Origin: Halostagnicola kamekurae
GTDB lineage: Archaea > Halobacteriota > Halobacteria > Halobacteriales > Natrialbaceae
Reading direction: 5' to 3'
NCBI RefSeq assembly: GCF_900116205.1
Contig: NZ_FOZS01000002.1
Span: forward strand, 1,138,186 to 1,202,185
DNA length: 64,000 bases
The position numbers were made by a program, and so were the translations under genes. Positions 8,780 through 17,644 of this stretch are shown piece after piece. The notes under the pieces are model-generated. The model did no database searches, was not told where the DNA came from, and worked only from the letters and a program-made list of their open reading frames with translations. Numbering within the stretch: position 1 is the stretch's first letter; each line of letters opens with the position of its first letter.

Positions 8780-9856
8780 CTAGTCGTCGGCCGGCGCGGG
8801 TGACTCGCGTTCGACGTCGATCTCGCCGGCGTCGAGTTTCGCCTCGACGTTCCGGGCGGCCTCGACCATGTTCGCCATCTTGCCGTAGGCGACCTCGCGC
8901 GGGAGCAACTTCACGCCGCAGTCGGGCGAGACGACGAGCTGTTCCGGCGGAACGATCTCGAGTCCCTTCTGGATGTTCTGCTCGATCTGTTCGACCGATT
9001 CGACCTCGGCGACGTGGACGTCGGTGACGCCGAGTGCGAGATCCGCGGTGAACTCGGGATCTTTGAAGACCTCGAGCTGGTCGTAATCGCCGTTGGCGAG
9101 TTCGAGGTCGAACTCGTCGACGGGGAACTCGAGGATCTCGGGGTAGATGCGGGAGTAGTCGCCGTAACAGACGTGGAGGCCGATGCGGACCTCTTCGGGG
9201 ATGTCGCTGACGATGTGCTCTAGGGCCTCGCCGACGATGGCGTGGTCGTCCGGCGTGGTCGCGAGCGCGGGCTCGTCGATCTGGATGTAGCGCGCGCCGG
9301 CGTCGACGAGCTTTTCGATCTCCTCGTTGACGAGGTCCGCGAGCTCGAGCGTGAGGTCGTCATCGTCGTCGTAGGCCTCGTTGAACGACCAGTTCGCGAG
9401 GGTGTACGGCCCCGTGATTGGGACCTTGACCGGCCGGTTCGTCGCCGCGGCGGTGAACTCGTACTCGTCGACGAGCCAGCTCTCGTCGTACCCGACCTCG
9501 CTGACGACGCTCGGTTTGTCGAAGTAGTTGTGTCCCCAGACCTTGACGGGCCCGTTGAACTCGTAGCCGTCGATCCGGTGGGCGAAGAACTCGACCATCT
9601 CGTTGCGCCGCATCTCGCCGTCGACGACGACATCGAGGCCCGCGCGCTCGTGTTCGTTGGTGATGAGGCGGGCGGCGTCGTCTTTTGCCTCCTGATAGTC
9701 GTCCTCGTCGAATCCGTGATCCTCGTCCTGATAGAGTTCTTTCGCGCGATTGAGCCACTTCGGTTTGGGGTAGCTCCCGACGACGGTCGAGAGCAGGAAG
9801 TGGTCGTTTTCGTGGCCGTCCGGTCGGAACTGGTCTTTGTTCTGGTTCGTGCTCAT
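8780..9856 (-). CDS. Methionine synthase, MetE C-terminal-domain type (archaeal core MetE)
   Basis: Cobalamin-independent-type methyltransferase of 358 residues making methionine from homocysteine. It has the MetE catalytic-barrel features TVVGSYPKP, DGEMRRNEMVEFFA, ITGPYTLANW, YIQIDEPALA, HVCYGDYSRI and VSPDCGVKLL, which carry the zinc-binding His, Cys and Cys. It corresponds to the C-terminal half of bacterial MetE; archaeal versions of this short form are thought to use a corrinoid protein or methylpterin as methyl donor. It overlaps the upstream paralogue by four bases (ATGA, 9853-9856), so both are one transcription unit. Confidence 0.9.
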   Translation of the reverse strand: MSTNQNKDQFRPDGHENDHFLLSTVVGSYPKPKWLNRAKELYQDEDHGFDEDDYQEAKDDAARLITNEHERAGLDVVVDGEMRRNEMVEFFAHRIDGYEFNGPVKVWGHNYFDKPSVVSEVGYDESWLVDEYEFTAAATNRPVKVPITGPYTLANWSFNEAYDDDDDLTLELADLVNEEIEKLVDAGARYIQIDEPALATTPDDHAIVGEALEHIVSDIPEEVRIGLHVCYGDYSRIYPEILEFPVDEFDLELANGDYDQLEVFKDPEFTADLALGVTDVHVAEVESVEQIEQNIQKGLEIVPPEQLVVSPDCGVKLLPREVAYGKMANMVEAARNVEAKLDAGEIDVERESPAPADD

Positions 9857-10857
9857 GCGGCTGTCACCTCGGCGAGATCCGCGGCTTCCGCAAGGATCTC
9901 GAGTTTCGCTTCGTGTTTGTTGTACGGCAGGTGGAAGGTCCCGGTGTTCGTCGACAGGTAGACGGTCTCGAAGTCGGTGACGGGAATCTGGTCGAAGACC
10001 CAGTCGGTCCGGTCCCGAACCGCTTCGGGGTCCTCGACGAGCGTGTTCTGTCCGTCGGCGAGCGCCAGCGAAATGTCGTCGGTCGCGCCGTACTCCTGAA
10101 TGTTGTAGAGGTTGTCCTCCTGTTCGGAGACGAAGTCGAAGCCGACGGCGTCGATGTCGGCGTCGAGTAAGTGCGCGTAGGTCTTCTCCTCGAGTGCGCC
10201 CCAGTAGGGGTGGGCGACGACGTCCGCGTCGGTCGCGGCGGCGACGGTATCGATCGCCTGGCTCGCGCGTTCGTCGAGACCGTCTTCGGGAGCGTCCTCG
10301 ACGAGCGACGGCTCGAGTAAGTACAGCGTTTCGACCTCGGGGAAGGCCTCGACCTCGCCGGCGAGAAAGTCGGCGATAGCCGCGAGAAAGTCCGCGTCGT
10401 CGCCGTAGTGCTCGTCGGTCGCGAGTTCGGCCAGCGAGTAGGGACCGGGAAGGACCGCCTGCAGATCCTCGCCGTCGGCGAGTTCGGCGGTCGCCTCGAG
10501 TTCGGAGGCGACGTCGCCGGAGAAATCGAGTTCGCCCGAGACCACGGGCTCGCGGTAGAAGTTGTTGTTGTCGTAGTAGCGGACGATGCCCCGCGTCTCG
10601 ACGGCGTCGTGGACCGCGAGCGGATGTGCGAGCATGTCGTCCCAGCGAAGTTGACCGTCGCCGATGCGGTCGAGGCCGGCCTCCCGCTGGACGGAGACGA
10701 CTTCTTCGCGTGCCCGCTCGTAGGTCGAGGCGATCTCGCCCCCCTCGTCGCCGTCGATGAGGTCGTGTTTCTGGTGCCCTTTGAGATCCGAGAGATCATC
10801 TTTCGCCCAGTCGGGGAGCGCGAACAGCCCCGCCGCGGTCGAAACGTATTCGGTCAT
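9853..10857 (-). CDS. MetE-like methyltransferase paralogue
   Basis: Protein of 334 residues in the same TIM-barrel family as the downstream methionine synthase (RIGDGQLRWDDML, AVLPGPYSLAELATD, LYLLEPSLVED, VAHPYWGALEEK). The zinc-site pattern is less complete than in the partner: where the partner has HVCYGD and PDCG, this protein has VAHPYWG and no obvious second cysteine. It may act as the substrate-binding or structural half that compensates for the missing N-terminal half of bacterial MetE; this is inference from position and fold. It is first in the two-gene operon, starting at ATG 10857. Confidence 0.82.
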   Translation of the reverse strand: MTEYVSTAAGLFALPDWAKDDLSDLKGHQKHDLIDGDEGGEIASTYERAREEVVSVQREAGLDRIGDGQLRWDDMLAHPLAVHDAVETRGIVRYYDNNNFYREPVVSGELDFSGDVASELEATAELADGEDLQAVLPGPYSLAELATDEHYGDDADFLAAIADFLAGEVEAFPEVETLYLLEPSLVEDAPEDGLDERASQAIDTVAAATDADVVAHPYWGALEEKTYAHLLDADIDAVGFDFVSEQEDNLYNIQEYGATDDISLALADGQNTLVEDPEAVRDRTDWVFDQIPVTDFETVYLSTNTGTFHLPYNKHEAKLEILAEAADLAEVTAA

Positions 10858-11013
10858 GCGTGGTCCCGGCTAGGCTATGCCGACGCTTAATATTTTCCAT
10901 CCATAGTAATACACAGCAGTAATTACGCCGGCTGCGTCTCGGATTGATGCGAGCGCGCTCGAGCGGAGCCGGTGACGAAGGATCTAAGGGGCGAACGGCG
11001 ACAGTGTGTGTCA

Positions 11014-12069
11014 ATGGAGACGACCCATCGGTTGTTCGTCGACGACTCGCGGGACTTGCGGGCGGTCGCCGACGATTCTGTGGAACTCGTCGTGACGTCC
11101 CCGCCGTACCCGATGATCGAAATGTGGGACGATCTCTTTGCGGATCTGGATCCGGCTATCTCGAGCGAACTCGAGTCTGGAAACGGACAGGCGGCGTTCG
11201 AGGCGATGCACACCCAGCTCGATCAAGTCTGGGACGAACTCGAGCGAGTGCTGGTCGACGGCGGCATCGCCTGTATCAACGTCGGCGACGCGACCCGATC
11301 GCTCGAGGACAGCTTCCGGGTCTATCCGAACCACGCCCGCGTGACCGAGGCGTTCGAGGATCGCGGATTCGATCCGCTCCCGGATATCCTCTGGCGGAAG
11401 CCGACGAACAGCGCGGCGAAGTTCATGGGAAGCGGGATGATCCCGCCCAACGCGTACGTCACGCTTGAACACGAGTACGTCCTGATCTTCCGCAACGGCG
11501 GGGATCGGCGGGCGTTCGAACCGGGCGCGGACCGGCGCTACGAAGCCGCCTACTTCTGGGAGGAGCGCAACCGCTGGTTCACGGACGTCTGGACCGATGT
11601 CAAAGGCGAACTACAGGGCCTCGAGGGCGTCCCCGACGACGTTCGCGAGCGCTCGGGCGCGTACCCGCTCGAGATCCCCTACCGGCTGCTCTGTATGTAC
11701 TCCGCGTACGGTGACACGGTGCTCGATCCGTTCTGGGGCACCGGAACGACCACCCTCGCCGCGATGTGTGCCGGCCGGAACTCGATCGGCTACGAACTCG
11801 AGGACACCTTCCTCGAGGTCTTCGAAGACAGAATCGACGATATCGGAACGCTCTCGAGGAGCGTCGGCCGAACCCGCCTCGAGCGCCACCGCGAATTCGT
11901 CGACCGGCGACGGGCCGACGGCGACGACCTCGGCTACGAGGCCGTCAACTACGAGACGCCCGTGATGACGAAGATGGAGTCGGAGGTTCTGTTCAGGGAA
12001 GTCGAGTCGGTGAACCGCACCGATTCGGGGTACGCGGTCGAGCACGTTCCACTCGAGACGCGGAACTGA
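11014..12069 (+). CDS. DNA methyltransferase, probable CTAG-specific (Zim-like)
   Basis: Site-specific DNA methylase of 351 residues. Motif IV TSPPYPM (residues 28-34) precedes the AdoMet-binding motif DPFWGTGTTTLAA (about residue 237), the beta-class order typical of N4-cytosine and some N6-adenine enzymes. No restriction endonuclease gene is adjacent, so it is an orphan methylase. Haloarchaea carry a widespread orphan CTAG methylase (Zim), and length and motif layout fit it; CTAG is strongly depleted in this window. The start at ATG 11014 (METTHRLF) puts the SPPY motif where the family has it; the open frame extends 42 bases further upstream. Confidence 0.85.
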   Translation: METTHRLFVDDSRDLRAVADDSVELVVTSPPYPMIEMWDDLFADLDPAISSELESGNGQAAFEAMHTQLDQVWDELERVLVDGGIACINVGDATRSLEDSFRVYPNHARVTEAFEDRGFDPLPDILWRKPTNSAAKFMGSGMIPPNAYVTLEHEYVLIFRNGGDRRAFEPGADRRYEAAYFWEERNRWFTDVWTDVKGELQGLEGVPDDVRERSGAYPLEIPYRLLCMYSAYGDTVLDPFWGTGTTTLAAMCAGRNSIGYELEDTFLEVFEDRIDDIGTLSRSVGRTRLERHREFVDRRRADGDDLGYEAVNYETPVMTKMESEVLFREVESVNRTDSGYAVEHVPLETRN

Positions 12070-12163
12070 CGACCGCGACCGGCGAGGCGCTCGACGGCCC
12101 GATCGTTCGATTCGAGGGCGTCAGCGGCGCGAAGCTTTTCCTTCCAGAGCACTCACACACTGT

Positions 12164-15100
12164 ATGAACCGTGGTATCGCGGATCTCGATCGATCGTCGA
12201 TCCACGTTCTCGTCGCGGGCACGTCGCCGTGGACCTCGGCAGTCGCCTCGTCGCTCGAGTCGAGCGACCTATCGGTCGAGGGGCCGGTCGATCGGCTCGA
12301 CTCCGAGCGCCTCGAGGATGCCGATTGTCTGCTCACGAACGACCGAACGGCGCTCTCGAGCGTCGACCCGACGGTCCCGGTAATCGTCTCAGTTGACGAC
12401 GAGCAACCGCAGATCGGTCGGCTCCTCGAGGCGGGCGCGACGGACGTGATTCGAAGCGACGACGCGCGGAACTCGAGTCTGCTCACCCATCGGATCGAGC
12501 GAGCGATCGCGTGTTCGCCGTCCCGATCGGACGCGGCGAGTGACCGCCTGTGTCGAAAACTGCTCGAGCACACTCGAGAGCCGATACTGGTACTGGACGA
12601 AGATCGGCGACAGCGATTCGTCAGTCCGGCTATCGAGCGGTTTACCGGCACCGGACCCGAAGCGTGTCGGGGCGAACTCATCGACGACGTGATCCATCCG
12701 GCCGACGCAGACGATTTCGTCGAGGCGTTCGAGTCGGTTATCGCGGGCGGACCGGGAACCACGACGACCTGCGAGTACCGGTTCCAGCACGCGGACGACA
12801 CCTGGCACGTTCACGAGGCCGTCCTCACGAACGAACTCGACGACGGCGTGATCGACGGCGTCACCGTTGCGATCCGTGACCGCACCGAGAGTACGCAAAT
12901 CGAGCGGGAGTTGCGCAAATCGTTCGAACGAGTGACCGACGCGTTCATCGCGCTCGATTCGCAGAACAGGTTCACGTACGTCAACGACCGCGCCGAGGAG
13001 TTCCTCGGATTCTCCCGATCGGAGCTGATCGGTCGACAGTTCCTCGACGTCTTTCCCGAACTCGAGGGAACCGAATTCGAGGCCGAGTCCCTCGACGTGA
13101 TCGACAGTCAGGAGCCGAGAACGGTCGAAGGCTACCTCGAGCGATACCAGCGCTGGATCGAAGCCCGGCTGTTCCCGTCGGAATCCGGCATCTCGATCTA
13201 CTTCCGGGACGTCTCCGATCGAGTCGACCGCGAACGAACGCTCGTCGAACGGACCGAGCGCCTCGAGACCATCATCGAGAACGTTCCCCTCATCGTTTCG
13301 GTCCTCGACGACAAGGGGACCTTCACGTTCTCGAGGGGGAAGGCCCTCGAGCGGCTCGATCTCGAACCCGGCGAGGTCGTCGGCGAATCGTTTTTCGACG
13401 AGTTCGGCGAGTATCGGGCTGCCTGTGCCGACGCGGAGCGGGCCCTCGAGGGCGCTCCCGTCCACTCCCGCCGACGGATCGGCGACCGCGTGTTCGAGAC
13501 GTGGTACCGTCCGATCATGGACGGCGAGACCGTCGACAGGGTCATCAACGCGTCGGTCGACGTCACGGAGCGAGCGCAGTACGAGGACACCTTGAGCGCG
13601 CTGCAGGAAGCGACTCGACACCTGCTTTCGGTCGATACGAAACAGGAGGCCTGCGAGTACATCGTCGACGTCGCCGCCGACGTCCTCGACCTCGATACCG
13701 TCGTGTTCCGCTTCGACGAGCGGGCGAACGAGCTCGTTCCCGCCGCCTCCGGCGCTGAGATCGAAGACTCGATAGAAATCCCGGACCGATTCACGCCGGG
13801 CGACAGCATCGCCTGGGAGACGTTCGTCGCCGGCGAACCGCGGCTGTTCGACGACATCAGAGACTCTCCGGCGCTGTACGACGAATCGACGAGCGTTCGA
13901 AGCGCCCTCTACGTCCCGTTCGGCGAACACGGCGTGATCGCCGCGGTGTCGACGGAGCGCGGTCGATACGACGAGGAGACGTTCGAACTCGCGCAGTTGT
14001 TCGGCGCGACCGCCGAGGCCGCGCTGGATCGGATCGGGCGGACGCACCGCCTTCGCGAGCGCGAACAGGAACTCGAGCGACAGAACACGCGCCTCGAGCG
14101 CCTGAACCGCGCGAGCCGGTTGCGCGAGGAGATCGAAGAGCACCTGCTGCGTGCGAACACGCGCTCGGAGATCGAAAGCGGGATCTGCGAGCGACTGGCG
14201 TCGATGACCGAGTGTTCGTTCGCGTGGATCGGCGAGCCGGATCCGGGCGGGAACCACGTCGTGCCTCGAGCGGACGCCGGACACGGAACCGGCTATCTCG
14301 AGTCGGTGTCGGTGACGACCGTCGACGACTCGGCGACGGAGCCCGCGGGCCGAACGGTCCGCACCCGGCAGCCGACCTACGTCGAAAACGTCGCCAGCGA
14401 CCTCCGAAACGGGGAGTGGCGAACCGAAGCGCTCTCTCGAAACTTCCAGTCGGTCTACGCCGTCCCGCTGGTCTACGACGAGTTTACCTACGGCGTACTG
14501 ATCCTCTACGGGCCCCAGTTCGAGGGGTTCGACGAAACGATCAGGTCGATGCTGGCGGAACTCGGCGAGACGATCGCGTACGCGATCGATACGGTCAAAC
14601 GAACCAACCCGGTGGGCGAAACCGAGCGAACGGAGATCGAACTCGAGATCGAATCCGGGACGATCGTAAACGCCATTGCCGACGCGTTCGACGTCGAGGG
14701 ACGCGTCGAGGGAACGATTCCGCAGGCCGACGGCTCGACGACCGTCTTCGTCCGAACGGTTCGAGACGCCGCCGAACTCGAGTGGTCGTCGCTCGAGGGC
14801 GTCCGGAGCGCGTCGATTATTACGGAGACCGAGGACTCCGCGACGGTCCAGATACGCCTCGAGGGGCCGTTTTTCGGCTCGGTCGTCGAGGCAAACGGCG
14901 GCGCGTTGCGGGAGTTGCGGACCGACGGATCGACCGCGCGAGCGACGGTCGACGTCCCCAATACGGTCGACGTCCGAGAAGTGATCTCGGGTATCAACCG
15001 CCGCAGGTTCGCCGCGACGATGGTTTCGAAACGGGACAAATCGTCGACGCACCCGCCAGCGATCGGCCGACGTTCCGGGAAGCCGCTTCTCGAGGAGTTC

Positions 15101-15295
15101 ACCGACCGACAACGGGAGGTCGTTCAGACGGCGTTTCACAGCGGATTCTTCGAGTGGCCGCGCCGAACGACCGGGGAAGACGTCGCGGCCTCACTCGATA
15201 TTTCGCCGCCGGCGTTTCACAAACACGTCCGCGCGACCGAGCAGACGGTGTTTTCGTCGCTGTTCGATACGGAGATAACCACTGATGGTGGTTAA
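12164..15295 (+). CDS. PAS/GAF sensor transcriptional regulator with Bat-type HTH
   Basis: Cytoplasmic one-component sensor-regulator of 1043 residues. The domains in order are: a degenerate receiver-like region (1-125), three PAS domains (about 130-250, 255-360 and 365-470), two GAF domains (about 475-630 and 650-800), a bacterio-opsin-activator linker domain (about 815-980), and an HTH_10 DNA-binding domain (about 985-1040, FTDRQREVVQTAFHSGFFEWP..). There is no kinase domain, so signals sensed by PAS/GAF probably act directly on DNA binding. The Bat family includes activators of bacteriorhodopsin and stress genes; targets here are unknown. A hairpin spans its stop codon. Confidence 0.9.
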   Translation: MNRGIADLDRSSIHVLVAGTSPWTSAVASSLESSDLSVEGPVDRLDSERLEDADCLLTNDRTALSSVDPTVPVIVSVDDEQPQIGRLLEAGATDVIRSDDARNSSLLTHRIERAIACSPSRSDAASDRLCRKLLEHTREPILVLDEDRRQRFVSPAIERFTGTGPEACRGELIDDVIHPADADDFVEAFESVIAGGPGTTTTCEYRFQHADDTWHVHEAVLTNELDDGVIDGVTVAIRDRTESTQIERELRKSFERVTDAFIALDSQNRFTYVNDRAEEFLGFSRSELIGRQFLDVFPELEGTEFEAESLDVIDSQEPRTVEGYLERYQRWIEARLFPSESGISIYFRDVSDRVDRERTLVERTERLETIIENVPLIVSVLDDKGTFTFSRGKALERLDLEPGEVVGESFFDEFGEYRAACADAERALEGAPVHSRRRIGDRVFETWYRPIMDGETVDRVINASVDVTERAQYEDTLSALQEATRHLLSVDTKQEACEYIVDVAADVLDLDTVVFRFDERANELVPAASGAEIEDSIEIPDRFTPGDSIAWETFVAGEPRLFDDIRDSPALYDESTSVRSALYVPFGEHGVIAAVSTERGRYDEETFELAQLFGATAEAALDRIGRTHRLREREQELERQNTRLERLNRASRLREEIEEHLLRANTRSEIESGICERLASMTECSFAWIGEPDPGGNHVVPRADAGHGTGYLESVSVTTVDDSATEPAGRTVRTRQPTYVENVASDLRNGEWRTEALSRNFQSVYAVPLVYDEFTYGVLILYGPQFEGFDETIRSMLAELGETIAYAIDTVKRTNPVGETERTEIELEIESGTIVNAIADAFDVEGRVEGTIPQADGSTTVFVRTVRDAAELEWSSLEGVRSASIITETEDSATVQIRLEGPFFGSVVEANGGALRELRTDGSTARATVDVPNTVDVREVISGINRRRFAATMVSKRDKSSTHPPAIGRRSGKPLLEEFTDRQREVVQTAFHSGFFEWPRRTTGEDVAASLDISPPAFHKHVRATEQTVFSSLFDTEITTDGG

Positions 15296-15310
15296 CTGAT
15301 TAACCCCATC
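15284..15310. terminator. Hairpin spanning the stop codon of the Bat-type regulator
   Basis: GATGG (15284-15288) pairs with CCATC (15306-15310), and GGTTAA (15290-15295) pairs with TTAACC (15300-15305). One bulged T lies between the helices and the loop is CTGA. The stop codon TAA at 15293-15295 is inside the stem. No clear T-run follows, so it may protect the 3' end or pause transcription rather than terminate it. Confidence 0.4.
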
Positions 15311-15406
15311 TCAGATCGGCCATTACACAGTTAACGGTCAAACTCTTTACCGCGACTCTCAAAGTGGGCGCTGTCTCCGAGACGCGTATGGGGATACGCA
15401 AATACC

Positions 15407-15712
15407 ATGACCGAAATGACTACAGAGTCTTCGCTTACGACTGACGAGCAAAACGTTACACAGTACAACCGACTCGACTCACGACCGATCAGCGTCGCCG
15501 TCGCCGAAGCGGTCGCCGAGTTCTGCGACGAGGAGGTGACGGAACTCGAGCCGCTCCACTACGCGATCAACGCCGACGCCCTCGAGCGACTGTTCGAACC
15601 CCGGTCGAACGGCCTTCGATCCGGCGGATCGGTCACCTTCGAGTACAACGAGTGTCTGGTGACGGTAACCGCCGACGGCGAGATCACCGTCGAGTCTGGC
15701 TCGCTCGAGTAA
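15407..15712 (+). CDS. HalOD1 output domain protein
   Basis: Small acidic protein of 101 residues with one HalOD1 domain: PISVAVAEAVAEFCDEEVTELEPLHYAI, then a hydrophobic FEYNECLVTVTADGEITVE strand pair. HalOD1 is a haloarchaea-restricted domain often found alone or at the C-terminus of signalling proteins; its biochemical role is unknown. It follows the 1043-residue sensor-regulator on the same strand by 110 bases, so the two may be functionally linked, although a separate promoter could lie between them. Confidence 0.82.
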   Translation: MTEMTTESSLTTDEQNVTQYNRLDSRPISVAVAEAVAEFCDEEVTELEPLHYAINADALERLFEPRSNGLRSGGSVTFEYNECLVTVTADGEITVESGSLE

Positions 15713-15954
15713 ACGGATCGAATTCGTCTTCTCCCGTCCATCGATACCCGGCCGAGTGGAGGGAAACAGCTATGTATTGTCGAATGTTACCAGTGTGCAT
15801 GAAACCTGGCGAAGCGGGACGGACGATGAAAGACGTGAGCCACACGCCCCCGAACGGCAACTCGGTTACGAACGTCTGGGACCGGGGCAAAGTCGAGTAA
15901 CCGGACTCGCCCACTCGGGTCGCCGTTTGAATTTCCGACCCGAAGTCGGCCAAC

Positions 15955-15960
15955 GTTTAT
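15955..15960 (+). promoter_or_regulatory. TATA box of the glycine-zipper protein gene
   Basis: TTTATA ends 25 bases before the ATG at 15986. This spacing predicts a leaderless transcript starting at or next to that ATG, and rules out the earlier in-frame ATG at 15962, which would lie upstream of the transcription start. Confidence 0.5.
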
Positions 15961-15985
15961 AATGGACACTCACGAAACTAGTCGT

Positions 15986-16210
15986 ATGAAAAGCGAGATC
16001 AAACGACGGCTGAGCCGCGCACGCTACGCTGCAATCGGCGCGGCGGTCGGCGCGGCGATCGGCGGGTTCGTGAGCAGAAACGGCGCGAGTACCGGCGGCG
16101 CAATCGGCGGGGTCGTCGGAGCGGTGGTCGGTGAAAAGCGGATCGCCGCGAGTTCACTCGTCGGCCGAGTCAAAGATCGGGACGGAGCCAGACCCGCGGA
16201 CGGAGACTGA
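15986..16210 (+). CDS. Small glycine-zipper membrane protein
   Basis: Hypothetical protein of 74 residues. A basic N-terminus (MKSEIKRRLSRARY) is followed by two glycine/alanine-rich segments (AAIGAAVGAAIGGFV and GGAIGGVVGAVVG) with GxxxG spacing, as in glycine-zipper membrane proteins that pack closely or oligomerise. The tail is charged. The start at 15986 follows from the TATA position; an in-frame ATG at 15962 would add eight residues. No function can be assigned. Confidence 0.7.
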   Translation: MKSEIKRRLSRARYAAIGAAVGAAIGGFVSRNGASTGGAIGGVVGAVVGEKRIAASSLVGRVKDRDGARPADGD

Positions 16211-16267
16211 ATCGAATCGCTTCGATCGGTCGCATCGGCTCGTTTTTGGTCTCGAGAGAACGCTCTT

Positions 16268-17275
16268 TTAGACGAGTTCTCCGAGCGCCTCCATCGTTCG
16301 CTCGATGTCCGCCTCGGCCGCCCCGCGAACCGATCCGACTCGAACGGCGTCGACGCCATCGATCGCCGCGTAGGATTCGACCCAGTCGCGAACTTCTTCG
16401 GGTGTGCCGGCGGGGGCGAGTTCGTCGAGCAGTTCGTCGGGCAGCGCCGCCGCCATCGCCTCCGTGTCCCGCTCGCTCCAGGCCTCCCTAATTTCCGAAA
16501 CCACCGATCGATACCCCTGTTCGGCGACTGAATCACCATAGTAGGGCCCGTACGCGCCGAGCATGAACGCGAGCGTCGACCGCGCGAGCCGACGCGCTCG
16601 TTCGCGATCCTCCGAGGCGATTCCCCGAACGATCGGGCTCACTCTGAGCGCAGAGCGGTCCCGCCCGGCGAGGTCGGCACCGCGTTCTAAGTCCTCGAGT
16701 CGCGTCTCGAGCCCGTCCGCCGTGAACAGCTGCGGTGCCCAGCCGTCGCCGAAGCGACCGGCCATTTCGGTCGCTTTGGGACCGAGCGTCGCGACGTCTA
16801 TCGGCGGCGGGCGCTCGGGTAGGTCACGTTCGTAGTCCAGTCCGGCAATGTCGAAGATCTCACCCTCGTAAGCGGGCGTTCCGTTCTCGTAGACCGTTCG
16901 GATGATCTCGATCGTTTCGCGCGTCCGACGCAGCGGTCGATCGAAATCCGACCCGTGCCAGCGTTCGGTGATCGCCGGCGAACTCGGGCCGAGGCCGATG
17001 CGGTAGCGGCCGTCGGACACCTCCTGAAGCGTGAGGGCGGTCTGGGCCAGCATCGCTGGCGAGCGACCGAACGGGGAAATAACGTCGTTGGAGATACCGA
17101 TGTCGCTCGTCCGATCGGCGACGAGCGTCAGGGCCGGAACGACGTTCCACCCGGTCGTTTCGCCCATCGTGACGCGACTGAATCCGAGCGATTCGGCGAG
17201 GCGTGCGCGCTCGGCGACCGACTGGGGCGTGTCGTGAGAGTCGAGTCTCACGAGGAGGTCGAGGTCGGCGTTCAC
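16268..17275 (-). CDS. F420-dependent luciferase-like (LLM class) oxidoreductase
   Basis: Flavin/F420-dependent oxidoreductase of 335 residues in the methylene-tetrahydromethanopterin reductase-like family. Typical features are ARLAESLGFSRVTMGE near the N-terminus, SPFGRSPAMLAQTALTLQEVSDGRYRIGLGPSSPA in the middle, and IDVATLGPKATEMAGRFGDGW. The GTG start at 17275 is supported by a GGAGG ribosome-binding site eight bases upstream and a TATA candidate (TTTATAA) near 17343-17349. The substrate is unknown. CofD, which makes F420, is encoded at 46.8 kb of this window. Confidence 0.85.
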   Translation of the reverse strand: MNADLDLLVRLDSHDTPQSVAERARLAESLGFSRVTMGETTGWNVVPALTLVADRTSDIGISNDVISPFGRSPAMLAQTALTLQEVSDGRYRIGLGPSSPAITERWHGSDFDRPLRRTRETIEIIRTVYENGTPAYEGEIFDIAGLDYERDLPERPPPIDVATLGPKATEMAGRFGDGWAPQLFTADGLETRLEDLERGADLAGRDRSALRVSPIVRGIASEDRERARRLARSTLAFMLGAYGPYYGDSVAEQGYRSVVSEIREAWSERDTEAMAAALPDELLDELAPAGTPEEVRDWVESYAAIDGVDAVRVGSVRGAAEADIERTMEALGELV

Positions 17276-17390
17276 TGTGCTGCCCTCCGGCCGGCGACCG
17301 CAGCGGTCGTTGCCATTACCTCCATTGGCGTGTTGAATCATTATAAACTTCTGCGTCGAGCTACCGCTCCCCGTCGGATCGTCGCGGAGG

Positions 17391-17588
17391 GCGATCGCCC
17401 TCGGCGGAACCGCGACGGGCGAACACGACATCGGACTCGGTAAACGCGACTCCCTCGAGGACGAACACGGCAGTCACGCCACGGACGCGATGAGAGCGAT
17501 CAAGCGGACGTTCGACCCGGACGGGATTCTCAACCCCGGAAAGATATTTCCGGAACGCGCGGACAGCGACGAGGGTCGGAGTCGGTGA
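17391..17588 (+). pseudogene. 3' remnant of a GlcD/D-lactate dehydrogenase-type FAD-linked oxidase
   Basis: A frame from about 17391 to TGA 17586-17588 reads ALGGTATGEHDIGLGKRDSL, then DAMRAIKRTFDPDGILNPGK. This is the highly conserved C-terminus of FAD-linked oxidases of the GlcD/DLD family, including the GEH(G)IG and NPGK motifs. The remaining 400 or more residues are absent: upstream lies the start region of the oppositely oriented LLM gene. The glycine of GEHGIG is aspartate here. It is a gene tail left by a deletion or rearrangement; no start codon is apparent. Confidence 0.75.
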
Positions 17589-17644
17589 CGATCACCGCCG
17601 AAATTGGCTGCAGTATTATGGGTTTCTCCGTCGTTATTCGTGCT

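Noticed and set aside
12389..15139. 916-codon minus-strand frame opposite the Bat-type regulator
   Set aside because: It is Arg/Asp/Val-rich without any domain and mirrors the third-position bias of the real gene, whose domains are evident.
15799..15900. 33-residue plus-strand frame MKPGEAGRTMKDVSH..
   Set aside because: Too short to support, no domain, and no clear start signal; it remains a possible small protein.
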